From assembly GCF_014947265.1 (NCBI RefSeq), contig NZ_JADCNK010000010.1:62001-126000 (forward strand): 64,000 nucleotides of DNA, written 5' to 3'. Shown one piece after another: positions 28,366 through 35,964 of this stretch. This DNA is from Pedobacter sp014947265. Its GTDB lineage: Bacteria > Bacteroidota > Bacteroidia > Sphingobacteriales > Sphingobacteriaceae. Made by a program: the position numbers and the translations under genes. How positions within the stretch are numbered: the stretch's first letter is position 1; the number at the start of each line of letters is the position of its first letter. The notes beneath the pieces are model-generated. The model made no database searches, had not been told where the DNA came from, and worked only from the letters and a program-made list of their open reading frames with translations.

Positions 28366-28415
28366 AAATCCCTCTCTAAAAGTTTTAGAGAGGGATTTGT
28401 ACCCCCAGACGTACT
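28366..28415 (-). other. Long hairpin joined to a tRNA-Ser-like 3' fragment (possible old attachment site)
   Basis: AAATCCCTCTCTAAAA (28366-28381) and TTTTAGAGAGGGATTT (28383-28398) form a perfect 16-bp inverted repeat. On the minus strand it is followed by T-rich sequence, so it can act as a terminator. Just upstream on that strand, GTACGTCTGGGGGTAC runs into the hairpin arm, and GGGGG - TACAAAT - CCCTC looks like the T arm of a class II (serine-type) tRNA. No complete tRNA is present, so this may be a tRNA 3' end left by integration. It lies in the 773-bp gap 28122-28894. Confidence 0.4.
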
Positions 28416-28521
28416 AAGGTCGAACCAATTTATGATAGATCTAGCGAAAATCGCCCATATTCCTATATTTAATATATAAAAAACTAACATCGAAATTAAT
28501 AAGATTATTCAGAAAACCTTA

Positions 28522-28750
28522 GCTATTTCAAATGTATAGCTAAGATTTCTGATTAGGATTTTCGGATTAAATTTAATCCCTCGTTTTTGTGTAACGCAAA
28601 TTATCAGAAACTCATTATCAAAAATTAAAATTCTGATTTGAATAATGGAATGAGTTCATGATAATCAGTCATAAAAAATATGTTTCAAGATGTCATATAA
28701 AGAATATAACCCTAATATTTTAAAGCCAACTTGATTATCAAATAATGAGG
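28522..28750 (+). repeat. Dispersed 230-bp repeat, copy B
   Basis: 229 bp, colinear with copy A (24246-24475) over the whole length: same opening GCTATTTCAAATG, same CGTTTTTG block, same GATAATCAGT block and same ending TTGATTATCAAATAATGAGG. The arms TTAGCTAT / ATAGCTAA at its start form a perfect 8-bp hairpin, and ACTCATT / AATGAGT pair further in. No gene on the + strand follows this copy. Confidence 0.7.
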
Positions 28751-28857
28751 GTTAATGATAGATACTTGTTTCTTCTTGCCAAATCAATTTCGATGACGAT
28801 TACAAGCATGTTTTTATCTATCCTATTACTTTAAGAGCTTCAGAAGAGTACCGAAAT

Positions 28858-28890
28858 AACAGGGTCAACTTTTTAATTGACCCTGTTATT
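28858..28890 (-). terminator. Bidirectional hairpin terminator downstream of the esterase gene
   Basis: Perfect inverted repeat AACAGGGTCAA / TTGACCCTGTT with an 8-nt loop, a few bases beyond the stop of the minus-strand esterase gene; T-rich flanks are clearest on the + side. Confidence 0.65.
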
Positions 28891-28894
28891 TTAT

Positions 28895-30109
28895 TTAATT
28901 CTCGTTATTCAATAATTTTTCAAGTTTTGCTTTGCTTTCGGGAATATCTTTTAGCGTTAAAGCCTTTTTGAAAGATTCGATCGCTTTTGCTTTATTTCCG
29001 GTTCCAAGATAGAAATCACCAATAGAATCGTAACAATTACCACTGTTAGGATTGTTGATAATATTGAGTTTAAATAAAGACTCCGCTTTCTTAAATTGTT
29101 TACCAGCCATCATCTGGTATCCAAAATTATTGACCTGGCTTTCAGCGGGTTTCACAACATAACCCATTTGCTTGGAAACTTTGCTATAATGCGTAACTAA
29201 TAAAGAATCTAATCTAAAATTTGGATTTTCTAATTCACTGTCGTAAATCTTGAGCTTGTAAAAGTCAAAGATAAATCGAAGCGCATCATATTCTCCAATC
29301 AATCTAACCGAAGGATGGTTGTCATCTTCATAAAATTTGTACCTGTATCGCAACTGGTTCCTTTGAGCTTTTTGAAGTTCTTTAATGAATTTTAAATTGG
29401 CACGAATAAGATCTGTATTCTCGCTTGTGTCTTTTTGTACACTTAGCGTATCAATCCCTCTTTCCAAACGATTGGCCATAGCCATAAACAACGTTTTTCC
29501 TTGGTAATTATTAGTGGTTAAATTTGTTGTCGCTTCTTTTACAATTTTAGCATTATTCCACCACAACGCTCCATCAAGGCAAACATATGAATTAAATAGA
29601 TCAGGGTTATGAAGTAACGTATTGATTACCGTTAAGCCTCCCACTGAATGGCCAATAAATGTTTTATATGTTGTAGTTGGATAATTTGAATTGATATGAG
29701 GAATAAGTTCTTTCTCGACAAAAGACATGAACTTTTCACCATTACCAAGAAATTGCTTAGGCATATCTTTATCGGTACCAGTTGTTAAATCGCTCATTCT
29801 ATTTGAATTCACGATTCCAATTACAATCATCGGAGGACAGAGGCTTGATTCTTCCATGTGCTCGGTAATACTTACAACACTGTTGAAATTTTCAGCTCCA
29901 TCCAACAAATATATCACGGGGTAATTACCTCTGTCTTTTATTTTATTTCCTCCGTTACTTTTAGGAATGTGTATTAAGATTTCACGATTTTCCCCTAATA
30001 TTTTAGAAGATATTGTTTCCGAAAATCCGGTAGTAAAGCGATTGTCTTCTTGGCCTTGAACATAAAAAGAAAATAAGAGAAAAATAAAAGAACAGTAGAA
30101 TGATTTCAT
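28895..30109 (-). CDS. Secreted esterase (ferri-enterobactin/bacillibactin esterase-like) with C-terminal TPR repeats
   Basis: Exported protein of 404 residues, signal peptide ending FYVQGQ. The alpha/beta-hydrolase domain is that of the esterase D/Fes-like group: YPVIYLLDGAENFNSVV, then FIGHSVGGLTVINTLL with the nucleophile Ser in GHSVGG. DDNHPSVRL carries the probable catalytic His. From about residue 330 a tetratricopeptide pair follows (FKKAESLFKLNIINNPNSG, NKAKAIESFKKALTL). Such proteins hydrolyse siderophore esters or other esters; the substrate cannot be read from the sequence. Minus-strand promoter element TATATTTG is at 30159-30166. Confidence 0.85.
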   Translation of the reverse strand: MKSFYCSFIFLLFSFYVQGQEDNRFTTGFSETISSKILGENREILIHIPKSNGGNKIKDRGNYPVIYLLDGAENFNSVVSITEHMEESSLCPPMIVIGIVNSNRMSDLTTGTDKDMPKQFLGNGEKFMSFVEKELIPHINSNYPTTTYKTFIGHSVGGLTVINTLLHNPDLFNSYVCLDGALWWNNAKIVKEATTNLTTNNYQGKTLFMAMANRLERGIDTLSVQKDTSENTDLIRANLKFIKELQKAQRNQLRYRYKFYEDDNHPSVRLIGEYDALRFIFDFYKLKIYDSELENPNFRLDSLLVTHYSKVSKQMGYVVKPAESQVNNFGYQMMAGKQFKKAESLFKLNIINNPNSGNCYDSIGDFYLGTGNKAKAIESFKKALTLKDIPESKAKLEKLLNNEN

Positions 30110-30612
30110 ATTGTAGAATATGTGGTATTTAAATTTATGCGTTAAGACCTTTAAAATGCAAATATATCCAATACCATCTATTTTGTCGTAATGTTAACTT
30201 CAGATTTAAATTAAGTGATTATTAAAACGGTGGAATAATGAAAATAGTTTACACGAATACCTTCGTTTATATGTAACGCAAATTATCAAAAACTAAAAAT
30301 CTGATTTGAACAATGGAATGAGTTTATCATAATCATTCATAAAAAAACATATTTTAAGAAGTTGTATAATGAACATCCCCCTTATGCAACAGCCACGGTG
30401 GTTTTAAATAATAGGCTATTTGGGATAGCAATTATATAATCTTGTCTCAAAAAACAAAGGAATCAATCCAGATCGTTATTTTTCTTTTAGCTATAAATTC
30501 TAAAGGCATTCTTATTCAGCAAAAGCTAATAATATCGTTGACTAACTTTAAGGTCTTAAATAAGAGGCGATATTGATATAGTCTACCTCACTATTTATTT
30601 AAAGAAATCTTA
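30110..30612. other. Intergenic stretch with promoter element and repeat copy C
   Basis: About 500 bp without a gene. It contains a TATATTTG element for the esterase gene (30159-30166, minus strand) and a shortened copy of the dispersed repeat. I see nothing else that I can name. Confidence 0.5.
30257..30381 (+). repeat. Dispersed repeat, truncated copy C
   Basis: Middle part of the repeat seen at 24246-24475 and 28522-28750. Shared blocks include CCTTCGTTT, TAACGCAAATTATCA, CTGATTTGAA and AATGGAATGAG. Both ends of the full element are missing. Confidence 0.6.
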
Positions 30613-30834
30613 TTAAGAATCTTTAGTATTAGATGCTAAGCAAATACGATCTTTCTTATAGCGCTGAAGTTTAATTATTCCAATAACCTCAATCATGAGT
30701 CCTAAGCCCGTGATAAATCCTTTATATAGATCAGGTATTGGATAATATCGGCTGATGATTGGAATAAGGCTTGTGAACATTAAACCTATGATAAGATAAA
30801 CCATTGCAGATTTGGGAATAGTGTTACGTTTCAT
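30613..30834 (-). CDS. Small membrane protein of the ECF sigma operon
   Basis: Protein of 73 residues with two predicted membrane helices (AMVYLIIGLMFTSLIPII and GFITGLGLMIEVIGIIKL). No family recognised. It starts 2 bp after the end of the 198-residue membrane protein gene, so the two are co-transcribed behind the sigma factor gene. A structural or regulatory role with that membrane protein is possible but not shown. Confidence 0.65.
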   Translation of the reverse strand: MKRNTIPKSAMVYLIIGLMFTSLIPIISRYYPIPDLYKGFITGLGLMIEVIGIIKLQRYKKDRICLASNTKDS

Positions 30835-30836
30835 AT

Positions 30837-31433
30837 TTATTTATTTTTAAGTTGTTGTAATATAGTTTCCATTTTTTCACGAGTGGCCACTAACTTAGCA
30901 GCATCTTTATTAAACGACCGTGGGCGTATTATAAACCATAAAAAAGCCAGATAGATAATCGCTATACTATATATAGCAAAAAGCCAAATAGGATACTTTG
31001 AAATAAACTCGTATAAGTACATCAGCCAGCCAACCGAGCACAGCAAAACTACTCTAACCATTGTTTTCTTATAATAATAAATCTGGTTCTGACGGGTTTG
31101 CTCAATGAACTCAATAAATTCCAGATTACTACAGTTATCAAGGTGTTTAAACCGTTTGATGGATCTTATATTCGTGGCAGCTACCAAAAGTCCTGAAATA
31201 ACCATTAATCCACCACCAATATAAGTCGTAATCTCCTTAAAACTGACAAAAAATAGTTCAGCAATTATTAAGCTTGAGAATAGTAAACATGAAATAATCA
31301 TTAACCACTTATTCCTCAACTTCTGATTCCGAAAAGTGCCAATTAATTTTAGCATTTCCTTTGAAGTAGGTAATTTATCCGTTTTTGCGGTGTGCCACAC
31401 AGTTTTCAAATCATCTAAATTGTCCATATTCAT
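30837..31433 (-). CDS. Four-helix membrane protein linked to the sigma factor (possible anti-sigma partner)
   Basis: Protein of 198 residues: a soluble N-terminus of about 40 residues (NLDDLKTVWHTAKTD), then two helices (WLMIISCLLFSSLIIAELF, GGGLMVISGLLVAATNI), a cytoplasmic linker and two more helices (VVLLCSVGWLMYLYEFI, WLFAIYSIAIIYLAFLWFI). Its start overlaps the 3' end of the ECF sigma gene by 23 bp. Position and topology resemble the membrane partners that hold ECF factors in Bacteroidota, but no zinc-binding anti-sigma motif (HxxxCxxC) is visible. Confidence 0.7.
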   Translation of the reverse strand: MNMDNLDDLKTVWHTAKTDKLPTSKEMLKLIGTFRNQKLRNKWLMIISCLLFSSLIIAELFFVSFKEITTYIGGGLMVISGLLVAATNIRSIKRFKHLDNCSNLEFIEFIEQTRQNQIYYYKKTMVRVVLLCSVGWLMYLYEFISKYPIWLFAIYSIAIIYLAFLWFIIRPRSFNKDAAKLVATREKMETILQQLKNK

Positions 31434-31884
31434 GAAATTTTTGAGTTAACTTTTCTTTTATCCTATGAATTTTTACTCTTACATTTCCGTGGCTCAGGCC
31501 TACAACGGCAGCAATTCCTGTCTGTGGCAAACCCTCCAATTCCAGAGAGATGATAATACGGTCTGTTTCTTCCAGTTCCGAAATACACCTGTATAACAGT
31601 TTAAGTTTTTCCTCTGGTGACTCCTCCAATGTTTCTGCTAAATTATAAGGCAGTTCAGCAGTAGGCATCCGCTTCGAAACTTCCAAGGCACGAAGGCAAT
31701 TATTGGTAGCGATTCTGAATATCCAGGTACTGATCTCTGAATCGTAACGGAAGCTAGGTAGATTTTTCCACACGGAAATAAAAGTCTCCTGTACCAAATC
31801 TTTAGCCTGATCAGCATCATTTGTATACCCGAGACACACCCGGAATATTTGCGAAGCGTAGCGACTATATATTTCCTCAAACAT
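31411..31884 (-). CDS. ECF-type RNA polymerase sigma factor
   Basis: Sigma-70 family factor of about 157 residues. Region 2 is clear (YTNDADQAKDLVQETFISVWKN and STWIFRIATNNCLRALE) and region 4 has the helix-turn-helix (LEGLPQTGIAAVVGLSHGNVRVKIHRIKEKL). I place the start at the ATG at 31884 (MFEEIYSRYA); the frame reaches a TTG at 31908. The gene heads an operon with two membrane proteins. Directly upstream is a transposase remnant, so the original promoter region may have been replaced. Confidence 0.9.
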   Translation of the reverse strand: MFEEIYSRYASQIFRVCLGYTNDADQAKDLVQETFISVWKNLPSFRYDSEISTWIFRIATNNCLRALEVSKRMPTAELPYNLAETLEESPEEKLKLLYRCISELEETDRIIISLELEGLPQTGIAAVVGLSHGNVRVKIHRIKEKLTQKFHEYGQFR

Positions 31885-31891
31885 TGTTATA

Positions 31892-32380
31892 CTAACTGAC
31901 TGATACAATTGCCTTATTTTTATGCCGGGTTAGATACGACACAATATGGAATGTTACAATCAATCTTCGGAATTTCTTTACCAAGGCCATGTTGCGCTTT
32001 AATTCAGTTGATGACTGGCACAATTTGGATATTAGCTTCTTTTGTGCATTGCTAAGTTTAGTTTCAGGAGCCAAAAATGCCATTACAGCCGCTGATGGTT
32101 TAAAGAAGGAACCTGCATGCTGTGGAAGTTTTGTTTGGCGTGCCTTTTTTCCTACCTGTATATTATAATAGGTCAGTGCTTCAGACAATGTGCTATAAGG
32201 CTTTTGCAATCCTGTTGTTTGACAACCCTTTAGCCTGTAGTTTCTTCCTGCCACGTCTATTTGACGTAACTTTAGTTCCAATCTTTTCTTTCTTATATGA
32301 TCACCTATAGATACGGGGTCCTCAGCATAGGAAATAGGCATTGGTTTTCCTGTTTGGCTTTCAAAACGCAAACAAGGCAA
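31892..32380 (-). pseudogene. Chimeric remnant: Xre-like N-terminus fused to ISL3-type transposase fragment
   Basis: The frame of 162 residues is a patchwork. The start resembles the first helices of an Xre-type helix-turn-helix protein (SIGDHIRKKRLELKLRQIDVA), but it stops before the recognition helix. From about residue 45 the sequence resembles an inner part of an ISL3-family transposase (GSFFKPSAAVMAFLAPETKL, then a helical stretch ending VKKFRRLI). After that it runs into unrelated sequence over the sigma gene's 5' end. Both parts are truncated, so it should not be functional. The ISL3 call is by eye. Confidence 0.55.
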
Positions 32381-33180
32381 CGCAGGAATGTCTATAAACT
32401 AAATCAGTCAGCATAAAGAACGAAGGCAAATTATATCTAGATTGAAAAGGTCGCCGATTTTTGAAGAATTAAGGCGATGCATATTTTCTAAACTAGCTAT
32501 TTTAATTAGATGGAACCAGATTTCATTTTATCGTTAATTGCCGTGCTAACCAGCGGAGGATTTTCCATTGAGGGGTATCCTTAAATGTTGGTGTGGAAAG
32601 GGAATGACAGCTGGATATACTAAGGGCCGTAAAAGCTATTACTTATATTATCGCTGTACGGAGCACACGAATTATAACCTAGCCGGAAACAAGTTGCATG
32701 ATGCTATTGAAGCTGTGCTAAAAGGCCTAAGCTTCTCTACCCATCAAGTCCAGTTTGTGGAGGAAACAACGAAGGCATTATTGATAGAGTCTCAGAAACT
32801 AAAGAAAGAACAACATCAAAATAAAGTCAGAAAGCTTCACGAGCTAAACGAAAAGATTTTCAAGCTCGAAGAACGATTGATGAATAATGAGATAGAGAGC
32901 TCGACCTATCAAACCTGGTTTCAAAAATACAAAGAGGAAAAGGCAACTCTTGAGTATTCATTAAGCGGAAACCAACCATCCAAGATCCGAAACGAGGATG
33001 AGCTTATTGACCGAATTTCACCAAACTTAACTAACCTGTATGAGATTTATCAAAAAGGTAACATTACACAGAAGCATACCCTGATGAGGGGGGGCAAAGA
33101 TAATCTGGTATGGGGTGACGATATGTTTAGAACCGCTTTTATTGACCCAACTTTCAATGATAACATACTGAAAGTCAAGC

Positions 33181-33210
33181 AAAAAGGGCTGCTTTTTAAC
33201 GAGCAACCCT
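33181..33210 (-). terminator. Terminator of tRNA-Leu
   Basis: On the minus strand AGGGTTGCT and AGCAGCCCT pair with one G-U, 8-nt loop, followed by TTTT. It lies 28 bp beyond the tRNA 3' end. Confidence 0.65.
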
Positions 33211-33238
33211 TTAAGGTTTCGGGCTTGAGCCCGGTTAG

Positions 33239-33318
33239 TACCCAGCGCCGGAGTCGAACCGGCACGGTTTCCCACAGGTGTTTGAGACCAGCGCGTCTAC
33301 CAATTCCGCCAGCTGGGC
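33239..33318 (-). tRNA. tRNA-Leu (anticodon CAA)
   Basis: Cloverleaf read on the minus strand: acceptor GCCCAGC pairs with GCTGGGT (G-U at the end), discriminator A, D arm GCG/CGC, anticodon loop CTCAAAC with anticodon CAA, variable arm about 11 nt, T arm GCCGG-TTCGACT-CCGGC. No CCA is encoded. The anticodon stem CTGGT/ACCTG has one T-T mismatch at the second pair. The length of 80 nt fits a class II leucine tRNA. It has its own promoter and terminator. Confidence 0.93.
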
Positions 33319-33338
33319 ATTCGTCTTAGACGGGGTTG

Positions 33339-33370
33339 CAAATGTAGATAATGAAACCTTAATTCACAAA
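33339..33370 (-). promoter_or_regulatory. Promoter of tRNA-Leu
   Basis: Minus-strand TTTG (33367-33370), 20-nt spacer and TACATTTG (33339-33346), a textbook Bacteroidetes promoter ending about 20 bp before the mature tRNA. Confidence 0.75.
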
Positions 33371-33406
33371 ATTATTTTCAATTAATTTTAACTTGCTGAA
33401 AAGCAA

Positions 33407-33700
33407 TTATTTTGGTCTTTCATCTTTCAATTTGCGATCTACCACAAAGGGCATAAATGGTAAAAGTGATGCCAAAAAGATGAGAACTGCTTTACCAAAC
33501 TTCCATTTTTGCTCTTGCCAGGCCAAAACTAAGGTAGCTGCGTATAGTACAAATAATAATCCGTGGGCCCAGCCGGTATATTTTACATACAGAGGAAGGT
33601 CTGCAAAATACTTTAAGGGCATGGCTACAAATAACAAAAGCAGGTAGGATATGCCTTCTGCTACGGCTACTTTACGAAAAATAGAAAGGGAGCTATTCAT
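33407..33700 (-). CDS. DUF3817 small membrane protein
   Basis: Protein of about 97 residues with three membrane helices (KVAVAEGISYLLLLFVAMPL, YTGWAHGLLFVLYAATLVLA, AVLIFLASLLPFMPFVV) and the DUF3817 pattern of an early EGISYL, a central WAHG and a C-terminal PF.PF. I start at the ATG at 33700 (MNSSLSIF) because the family begins close to the first helix; a longer frame to 33748 adds a sequence unlike the family. Function unknown. Confidence 0.83.
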   Translation of the reverse strand: MNSSLSIFRKVAVAEGISYLLLLFVAMPLKYFADLPLYVKYTGWAHGLLFVLYAATLVLAWQEQKWKFGKAVLIFLASLLPFMPFVVDRKLKDERPK

Positions 33701-33927
33701 AAATCTGATTGTTTGTTCCGAAAGTAAAACAAAGCTTTTGCCTGGCAAAAACTAAAAAATGATTTTACAATTAGGTGTTTTAAAAAGGTTAAAGACGAAA
33801 TGTTTAAGGCTTCCCATCTTTTAACCGCAAAGGACACAAGGAAAAGGCGCAATTGCGCAGAGTTGGGCGCTAGCTCTTTTATACCACTATCCTCAGACAT
33901 CGCACTCCCACCTTCGGAATCTTCCAT

Positions 33928-34464
33928 CTATTTCGGCAAGCGTTCCCTGATCCGATCAACGTATTTCTGTCGGTAAAAATTATCCTTAATCGAAGGCAGT
34001 AGTGCATCGGATGCTGTTGGGTTGCTATCAAAACGAGCTATCAAATCATTCAATTCGTTAGCCAAGCCTTTTTCTATGGCATCAACATCTCCTTTTACCT
34101 GCGCTAGCTTTTCGGCATCAGGCTCAAACTCCAGATCCATTAAAGCCTCATTTACATCCATCATTTCCATTAGAAAAGATTGTGGCAGTTGATAACCCTC
34201 TTCTGTTTCTACTATCCCTTTCAACTCGAGCACGTATTTTAAGCGTTTTTTAGCATTGCTCAGTGTCTGGTAAGCCTTATTGTTCAATGTTGACAGGTCT
34301 AGCACTTCCTGCTGCTTCTCTTCGCTTTCATTGGCATAAAAATCGGGGTGAAACTGTTTGCTTAAAGCATAAAACTTTGTTTTTACCGCATTTTGGTCCG
34401 GATTAAACTGGATCGGTAACTCGTAAAAATCGAAATAATTAGTATCTGGTTTTGCTTCGCTCAT
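33928..34464 (-). CDS. hscB: Fe-S cluster co-chaperone HscB (J-domain protein)
   Basis: J-domain co-chaperone that delivers the IscU scaffold to HscA during iron-sulfur cluster assembly. The N-terminal J domain is visible with the HPD tripeptide (KQFHPDFYA) after FDFYELPIQFNPD; the C-terminal three-helix domain follows (ESFLMEMMDVNEALMDLEF type pattern). I start at the ATG at 34464 (MSEAKPDTNYF), which matches the family; the frame extends upstream to 34512 into a terminator hairpin. No other isc genes are adjacent. Confidence 0.88.
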   Translation of the reverse strand: MSEAKPDTNYFDFYELPIQFNPDQNAVKTKFYALSKQFHPDFYANESEEKQQEVLDLSTLNNKAYQTLSNAKKRLKYVLELKGIVETEEGYQLPQSFLMEMMDVNEALMDLEFEPDAEKLAQVKGDVDAIEKGLANELNDLIARFDSNPTASDALLPSIKDNFYRQKYVDRIRERLPK

Positions 34465-34479
34465 ACTATGTATTAAATT

Positions 34480-34529
34480 AAAAAGCCGCAGATGTACAGA
34501 TCGACTGGTCAAATCTGCGCATCTGCGGC
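34480..34529 (-). terminator. Terminator of rseP
   Basis: Perfect 10-bp stem GCCGCAGATG / CATCTGCGGC with a second small hairpin in the loop, followed on the minus strand by TTTTT. It separates rseP from hscB. Confidence 0.75.
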
Positions 34530-34547
34530 AATGATATAGATTTGGTT

Positions 34548-35936
34548 TTACTTACCGAAGGATTTTAGAATATCATTACCAAAAGCAAACACCATTAAAC
34601 AGATCAGAATTACAAAACCAACAATCTGCGCTTTTTCCAGTACTTTTTCGCTTACCGGCTTGCGTTGCACCATTTCAATCAAAAGAAATACGACGTGGCC
34701 TCCATCTAAGCCTGGGATAGGCAATAAATTCATAAATGCCAATGCCATCGAAATTAACCCGGTTAAAGTCCAGAATTTAACCCAGTCGAAAGTACTTCCA
34801 TACACCTTCGCAATTCCAATCGGACTGCTGATGTTACGTGCACTTAACTTTCCCGTGATCATTTTACCAATGCCTTTCGCATTATCTACAAAAGTGCTCC
34901 ATGCCATGTTCGCACCAACTGGTAACGACTCTATAAAGCCAAAATCTACATGTGCAGTCTCAGGCATTTTCAGGTTAGGACCAATTCCAATTGTTCCGTC
35001 TTTACTTACTTTAAGATTGAATGTTACTTCTTTTCCCTTGCGCAATGCTTTAATGGTAATGGGTTTTAGCTTATTTGTAGACACCTCTTCTTTAAACTGA
35101 TCGAAAAAGGTGATCTGTTTTCCATTAACCGATAAAATACTATCGCCCGGTTTAATACCGGCAGCATAAGCAGGATATAATGGTTTCTCAAACTTTCTGC
35201 CAAATAGCTTATCAAAAAATGATGGCTTATCTGCTTTTTCATCGGGTGCGCTCACCTTATCTACACGCTCCATGACATACCGTGGCGAAATAAAATTCTC
35301 TTTATCGTTTTTTGATATTTTGTTTAAAATAGTATCCGGAACAGAAATATAAAGGGCTTTATTCTCTCTTAAAATAGTTAATTGTGCACCATCAAACAAC
35401 ACTTTGCTTGATATCGCATCTTCAAAACGAATTAATTTGTTGCCATTGATGGCCAAAATTTTATCTCCATTTTTCAAACCGATTTCTTTACCGATCGCAC
35501 CTACAGAAATGCCATCGTTTAGTTTACTGTTAACGGTATAATTCTGCCCGATATTGAAGGTTAACATCCAGAAGATAAAAACACCTACAATTACGTTTAC
35601 GATAATACCGCCAAGCATTACGATTAAACGTTGCCAGGCTGGTTTAGAACGGAATTCCCAGGGTTGAGCTGGCTGGGCCATTTGCTCAGTATCCATACTC
35701 TCATCAATCATTCCGGCAATTTTTACATAACCCCCAAGTGGCAACCATCCCACTCCATATTCAACATCACCCTTTTTGAAACTAAAAAGTTTGAACCCCC
35801 AGGCATCAAAAAATAAATAAAACTTTTCTACTTTAATACCAAATGCTCTGGCTGCCAGGAAATGCCCTAATTCGTGTAATATTACCAATAAAGACAATCC
35901 GAGCAGCAGCTGCCCCGCCATAATCAATCCATTCAT
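34548..35936 (-). CDS. rseP: RIP metalloprotease RseP (site-2 protease)
   Basis: Intramembrane zinc metalloprotease that cleaves membrane-bound anti-sigma factors. The zinc-binding HELGH is at residues 21-25 in the first membrane helix; the partner motif LLPIPGLDGGH lies near the C-terminus. Two PDZ-type regions occupy the periplasmic part (KNGDKILAINGNKL and KPGDSILSVNGKQI). Length 462 is in the normal range. An alternative start is the ATG five codons in (MAGQLLL). It follows dxr on the same strand after 28 bp, a gene pair often seen in bacteria. Confidence 0.95.
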   Translation of the reverse strand: MNGLIMAGQLLLGLSLLVILHELGHFLAARAFGIKVEKFYLFFDAWGFKLFSFKKGDVEYGVGWLPLGGYVKIAGMIDESMDTEQMAQPAQPWEFRSKPAWQRLIVMLGGIIVNVIVGVFIFWMLTFNIGQNYTVNSKLNDGISVGAIGKEIGLKNGDKILAINGNKLIRFEDAISSKVLFDGAQLTILRENKALYISVPDTILNKISKNDKENFISPRYVMERVDKVSAPDEKADKPSFFDKLFGRKFEKPLYPAYAAGIKPGDSILSVNGKQITFFDQFKEEVSTNKLKPITIKALRKGKEVTFNLKVSKDGTIGIGPNLKMPETAHVDFGFIESLPVGANMAWSTFVDNAKGIGKMITGKLSARNISSPIGIAKVYGSTFDWVKFWTLTGLISMALAFMNLLPIPGLDGGHVVFLLIEMVQRKPVSEKVLEKAQIVGFVILICLMVFAFGNDILKSFGK

Positions 35937-35964
35937 ATTCTCTTATAAAATTTTATGTTAGATG

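Larger units (their letters stand above)
32553..33329 (+). pseudogene. Truncated large serine recombinase, 3' part only, running into tRNA-Leu
   Basis: Only the C-terminal half survives: EDFPLRGILKC with the recombinase zinc-ribbon cysteines (CWCGKGM, then YYRC), followed by a long coiled coil (about 32750-32980). The catalytic resolvase domain is missing, and a stop codon (TAA at 32547) lies just upstream in frame. At the 3' end the frame continues through the terminator and the antisense strand of the tRNA-Leu gene, so the last 45 or so codons are read-through. This is the typical scar of an element that integrated at a tRNA gene. Confidence 0.8.

Noticed and set aside
24246..30381. CRISPR array as explanation of the repeats
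   Set aside because: Copies are about 230 bp, kilobases apart and without regular spacers; no cas gene is present.
31411..33329. Active integrated element or prophage
   Set aside because: Transposase and recombinase parts are truncated, and no phage structural or conjugation gene is present.
33697..33927. 76-residue minus-strand ORF between the DUF3817 and hscB genes
   Set aside because: No protein-like motif; it overlaps the start of the DUF3817 gene and spans ordinary intergenic sequence. Treated as chance.
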